A stretch of 64,000 nucleotides of DNA from an uncultured Ruminococcus sp. (lineage in GTDB: Bacteria; Bacillota; Clostridia; Oscillospirales; Ruminococcaceae): assembly GCA_944388405.1 (NCBI GenBank), contig CALXIQ010000018.1, positions 32,340 to 96,339 on the forward strand, read 5' to 3'. How positions within the stretch are numbered: position 1 is the first letter of the stretch; every line of letters starts with the position of its first letter. The position numbers were made by a program, and so were the translations under genes. Shown piece by piece: positions 61,854 to 64,000 of the stretch. Under the pieces are notes generated by a model that worked only from the letters and a program-made list of their open reading frames with translations, did no database searches and was not told where the DNA came from.

Positions 61854-63500
61854 TTACTGACCCCGCCTTTTCCAGATTCGTTCCGTTGCGTATCTCACAG
61901 CGTCGATAACGTGGTCGTCCCCGTCGGGATAACCGCTTATGACGTTGCCTTCCTTGTCGCGCTCGTATTCATAGTTTAAAAATTCCTCGCAAGCCACCGG
62001 GCAGCGTCTGTTGTCTATCACGATTTTCCTCAGCGACTGCAGCCACTTATAGGAATACTCACGGCTGCCGGGTCCTTTTATTGCCGGACGAGCCAGCAGA
62101 CCGTAGGCTCTGTAATCCTCCACCGACTTGTTTTCCGCACTGTCGCAGGTTATAAGCTCATTGGCTGTCACGCCCAGAGAAATAAGCTTGTCGGCGGTCT
62201 GCCTGTTGCTCTGCTTGTGGCAGGTAAACTCCTGCCAGACATACAGCGTATGCTGTGCCGCTGAGTACTGCACTCTTACGAAGGCATACAAGTCGGGATA
62301 CCAGCCCCAGTCAACTCCGTTCATGATATTGTCAAAGCGGGATATTTCCCCGTCGGTAATCTCCCGTATTTCCACGTTATCAAAAACATTGCCGCCTGTG
62401 CCGTTTGCAATGCCCATATACTCGTTCTCATAGGCGGTAGGATTGGTTTCTTTGAGAAATTCGGCGTCGTCAAGAAAGGACTTTCCCAGCCACTTTTTTG
62501 GCACGTCAAGATAATTGCTTTCGGTCACCAGTCTGTCGGTGCGTGGGACTTTTATATACCTGTTCGCCCAGTTTTGCGCCGATTTGGGAGGGTTAAAGGA
62601 CTTAAACTTATACGTAACATCTCCGCCGCGTATCACTGACTGCTCAATCTTTCTTACCGCTTCCTCTCCGGCGAACTGGTCAAGCTCTTCAAACCAGACT
62701 ATGCCGATATATCCGAAGGACGGCTTTATAGATTTGATTTTGTTGGGGTCGTCCGCACCTCTGAAAAAGATTTTCTGCCCGGTGGATATTCGGGTTATTT
62801 CAAGGGGAGATTTTGTAAATACAAACTCGTCCTCAAGCATAAGCGCTGATATTGCCCATTGTATCTGGGAATAAACCGAATCCTTGATTGTATTGGCTAC
62901 GGCTCTGAGTACGCAGGCGTGCATATCCTCATTCTTCATCAGCAAGTCTATGACATTAAGTCCCACGAAAGAAGATTTTGTGGAACCTCTTCCGCCGGGA
63001 AAAACATACTCCGAATGGTTATGCTCGCGTATATCAAAAAGCGTCGGCGCAAAGGTCGGCGCTATCATATCCGCAGGAATGCCATTGTAGGGCGCAGCCG
63101 GGGGAGCTTCGGGATTAAGCTTTTCCTTTTCCAGCTTCAGCTTTGCATTTTCGTACTTAATCTTATGCTTGAGATAATCGTCGTCCCGGATAATATCACG
63201 CAGCTCCTTGACGGCGGCAACGTCGCCGCTTTTTGCTTTCGCCATAAGTGCAGCATTAACCACCAGCATATTATTTACGAAATTCTCGTCAAGCCCGTTA
63301 AGGTCGATACCCTGCCTGACAAGCAGCTCATAGTCTGCGGACGCACCGGCAGGCAGGCTAAGAAGAAAGTCCATCACCTGCTTCATAGTCTTTTTACGGC
63401 GTCGGGATTCCCCCGACTTCTTACCGCCTTTTGACGTCATCTCTCGGAGTTCGTTCGGAGTTCGTTCATTGTTTGATATTAAGTTCTGCTCATTTGGCAA
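61854..63500 (-). CDS. terL: terminase large subunit with fused small-subunit-like N-terminus
   Basis: 548-aa packaging motor. Walker A VFPGGRGSTKSSFVG (about residue 170), Walker B GIVWFEELDQFAGEE, nuclease acidic residues in VDWGWYPDLYAF, ITCDSAENKSVEDYRAYG and DGDDHVIDAVRYATE (PBSX/Terminase_3 family). Residues 1-130 look like the DNA-binding protein normally encoded as a separate small subunit (NERTPNELREMTSKGGKKSG, AKSGDVAAVKELRDI). TTG start at 63500 behind GAGGTGAGG. Confidence 0.9.
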   Translation of the reverse strand: MPNEQNLISNNERTPNELREMTSKGGKKSGESRRRKKTMKQVMDFLLSLPAGASADYELLVRQGIDLNGLDENFVNNMLVVNAALMAKAKSGDVAAVKELRDIIRDDDYLKHKIKYENAKLKLEKEKLNPEAPPAAPYNGIPADMIAPTFAPTLFDIREHNHSEYVFPGGRGSTKSSFVGLNVIDLLMKNEDMHACVLRAVANTIKDSVYSQIQWAISALMLEDEFVFTKSPLEITRISTGQKIFFRGADDPNKIKSIKPSFGYIGIVWFEELDQFAGEEAVRKIEQSVIRGGDVTYKFKSFNPPKSAQNWANRYIKVPRTDRLVTESNYLDVPKKWLGKSFLDDAEFLKETNPTAYENEYMGIANGTGGNVFDNVEIREITDGEISRFDNIMNGVDWGWYPDLYAFVRVQYSAAQHTLYVWQEFTCHKQSNRQTADKLISLGVTANELITCDSAENKSVEDYRAYGLLARPAIKGPGSREYSYKWLQSLRKIVIDNRRCPVACEEFLNYEYERDKEGNVISGYPDGDDHVIDAVRYATERIWKRRGQ

Positions 63501-63519
63501 TCACCTCACCTCTTTTTTT

Positions 63520-63740
63520 AATATCGATCCGCTCGCTGGTCGCTCACTTCGTTTTGTGTTGACTATCGGTTCGTAACCGTCAAGGGTAGTTTGACCGTAC
63601 ATCGGTTTTTTGCATAGTTTGTCCGAGCAGCGGTATATAAACTGAAAGAGCCTGGTAATATGCTCACTTTGATTGCGGCAACAAACTAACCGTCTTATCA
63701 AACCAAGTGAGCGTCAGCGAACGGCTCGCGTATTGCCCCG
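63520..63740. repeat. MITE-like dispersed repeat, copy 2
   Basis: Second copy of the 14653-14870 repeat, same direction, about 80% alike by eye. The ends CGCTCGCTGGTCGCTCACTT and AAGTGAGCGTCAGCGAACG are near-perfect inverted repeats. It lies between the terminase gene and a tRNA-like gene. Confidence 0.65.
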
Positions 63741-63754
63741 TGCGGGCTAGCACC

Positions 63755-63825
63755 TGGTTGCAGGACGGGGGTTGAACCCGATTGCCGCATAAGGAGTGCG
63801 GCGTGTTACTTTACACTATCCTGCC
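63755..63825 (-). tRNA. unusual tRNA-like gene, anticodon CCT (Arg)
   Basis: 71 bases. Acceptor GGCAGGA/TCCTGCA (first pair mismatched), D arm GTGT-AAAGTA-ACAC without the usual GG, anticodon stem CCGCA/TGCGG around CTCCTTA (anticodon CCT, T at position 37), T arm CGGG-TTCAACC-CCCG with only four pairs, then ACCA. The encoded CCA and good anticodon arm support a tRNA; the departures suggest a phage or decayed tRNA. Confidence 0.5.
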
Positions 63826-63844
63826 GTTAGAAGCTAGAAATTAA

Positions 63845-64000
63845 GAGGCTAGAAGCTAGAAACTGTCCTTAATCACTTCGTGCCAAAAGAAAGCTCTCTC
63901 TTCCCTCCCCACTTCTAGCCTCTTGCCCTGCTAGAAGCTAGAAGTTTAGAAGCTAGAAGCTAGAAACTATCCTTACCCACTTGGTGCTAAAAGAAAACTC
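63845..64000. repeat. direct and inverted repeats at the window edge
   Basis: A 46-base block beginning AGAAGCTAGAAACT (63851-63896) recurs at 63955-64000 with a few changes. GAGGCTAGAAG near 63845 and CTTCTAGCCTC near 63912 are perfect inverted copies, and AGAAGCTAGAAG words repeat between. The array may run past the window. Confidence 0.7.

Noticed and set aside
63501..63701. 66-aa minus-strand frame sharing QTTLDGYE with the 14479-14733 frame
   Set aside because: The likeness comes from the shared non-coding repeat; neither has a ribosome site or protein character.
63845..64000. CRISPR array
   Set aside because: Only two 46-base units, imperfect and with internal inverted copies; no regular repeat-spacer pattern and no cas genes.

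Overview
The window looks like the chromosome of a Gram-positive, spore-forming gut anaerobe of the Clostridia, probably Ruminococcus-like (Oscillospiraceae). The evidence is a SpoIID gene with a sigma-E-like promoter, the tepA/ylzJ/ftsK neighbourhood, a cellobiose phosphorylase operon, Gram-positive sortase-built pili, TTGACA/TATAAT promoters and AGGAGG-type ribosome sites. The taxon is an inference; no 16S gene is present.

Region 1 (1-14.6 kb) is ordinary chromosome: ftsK (cut by the window edge), uppP, ylzJ-like and tepA on the minus strand; a lipoprotein; a LacI-type-operator-controlled operon of aldose epimerase and cellobiose phosphorylase; then uvrC, folC, metG and tRNA-Arg(CCG) on the plus strand. 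A 580-base gap before uvrC holds a structured RNA or small inverted-repeat element and a well-formed small RNA unit with its own promoter, an anti-Shine-Dalgarno tract and a terminator.

Region 2 (15.3-24.6 kb) is a pilus locus: a 1903-aa tip adhesin, a SpaA-type major pilin and two class C sortases, read from one strong promoter with an inverted repeat and a (TA)n tract in the leader. Region 3 (24.9-40.5 kb) is mixed housekeeping and metabolism: NAD(P)HX repair, acpS, an XRE-controlled zinc-ribbon membrane protein pair, an iron alcohol dehydrogenase, a GH35 beta-galactosidase, cysK, an acyl-ACP thioesterase, phenylacetate-CoA ligase, spoIID, a DUF815 ATPase, an acetyltransferase and tRNA-Lys(TTT). 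Two copies of an IS200/IS605-like non-coding repeat lie here.

Region 4 (40.6-63.5 kb) is the late half of a siphophage prophage, all on the minus strand and so read from right to left: terminase, portal, minor capsid protein, scaffold, major capsid, connectors, tail proteins, tape measure, tail tip, receptor-binding fibre, holin, endolysin. The lysogeny and replication half is not in the window. Three accessory systems sit in it: (a) a convergent type I toxin-antitoxin unit, with a 27-aa hydrophobic peptide opposed by an antisense RNA, between head-tail genes; (b) a homologue of the anti-CRISPR AcrVA2 after the endolysin; (c) a Panacea-domain antitoxin with a membrane coiled-coil partner behind a palindromic operator. 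The tape measure gene carries an apparent one-base frameshift at its start. The right edge (63.5-64 kb) holds a second copy of a roughly 220-bp MITE-like repeat also found beside tRNA-Arg(CCG), an unusual tRNA-like gene and short direct repeats.
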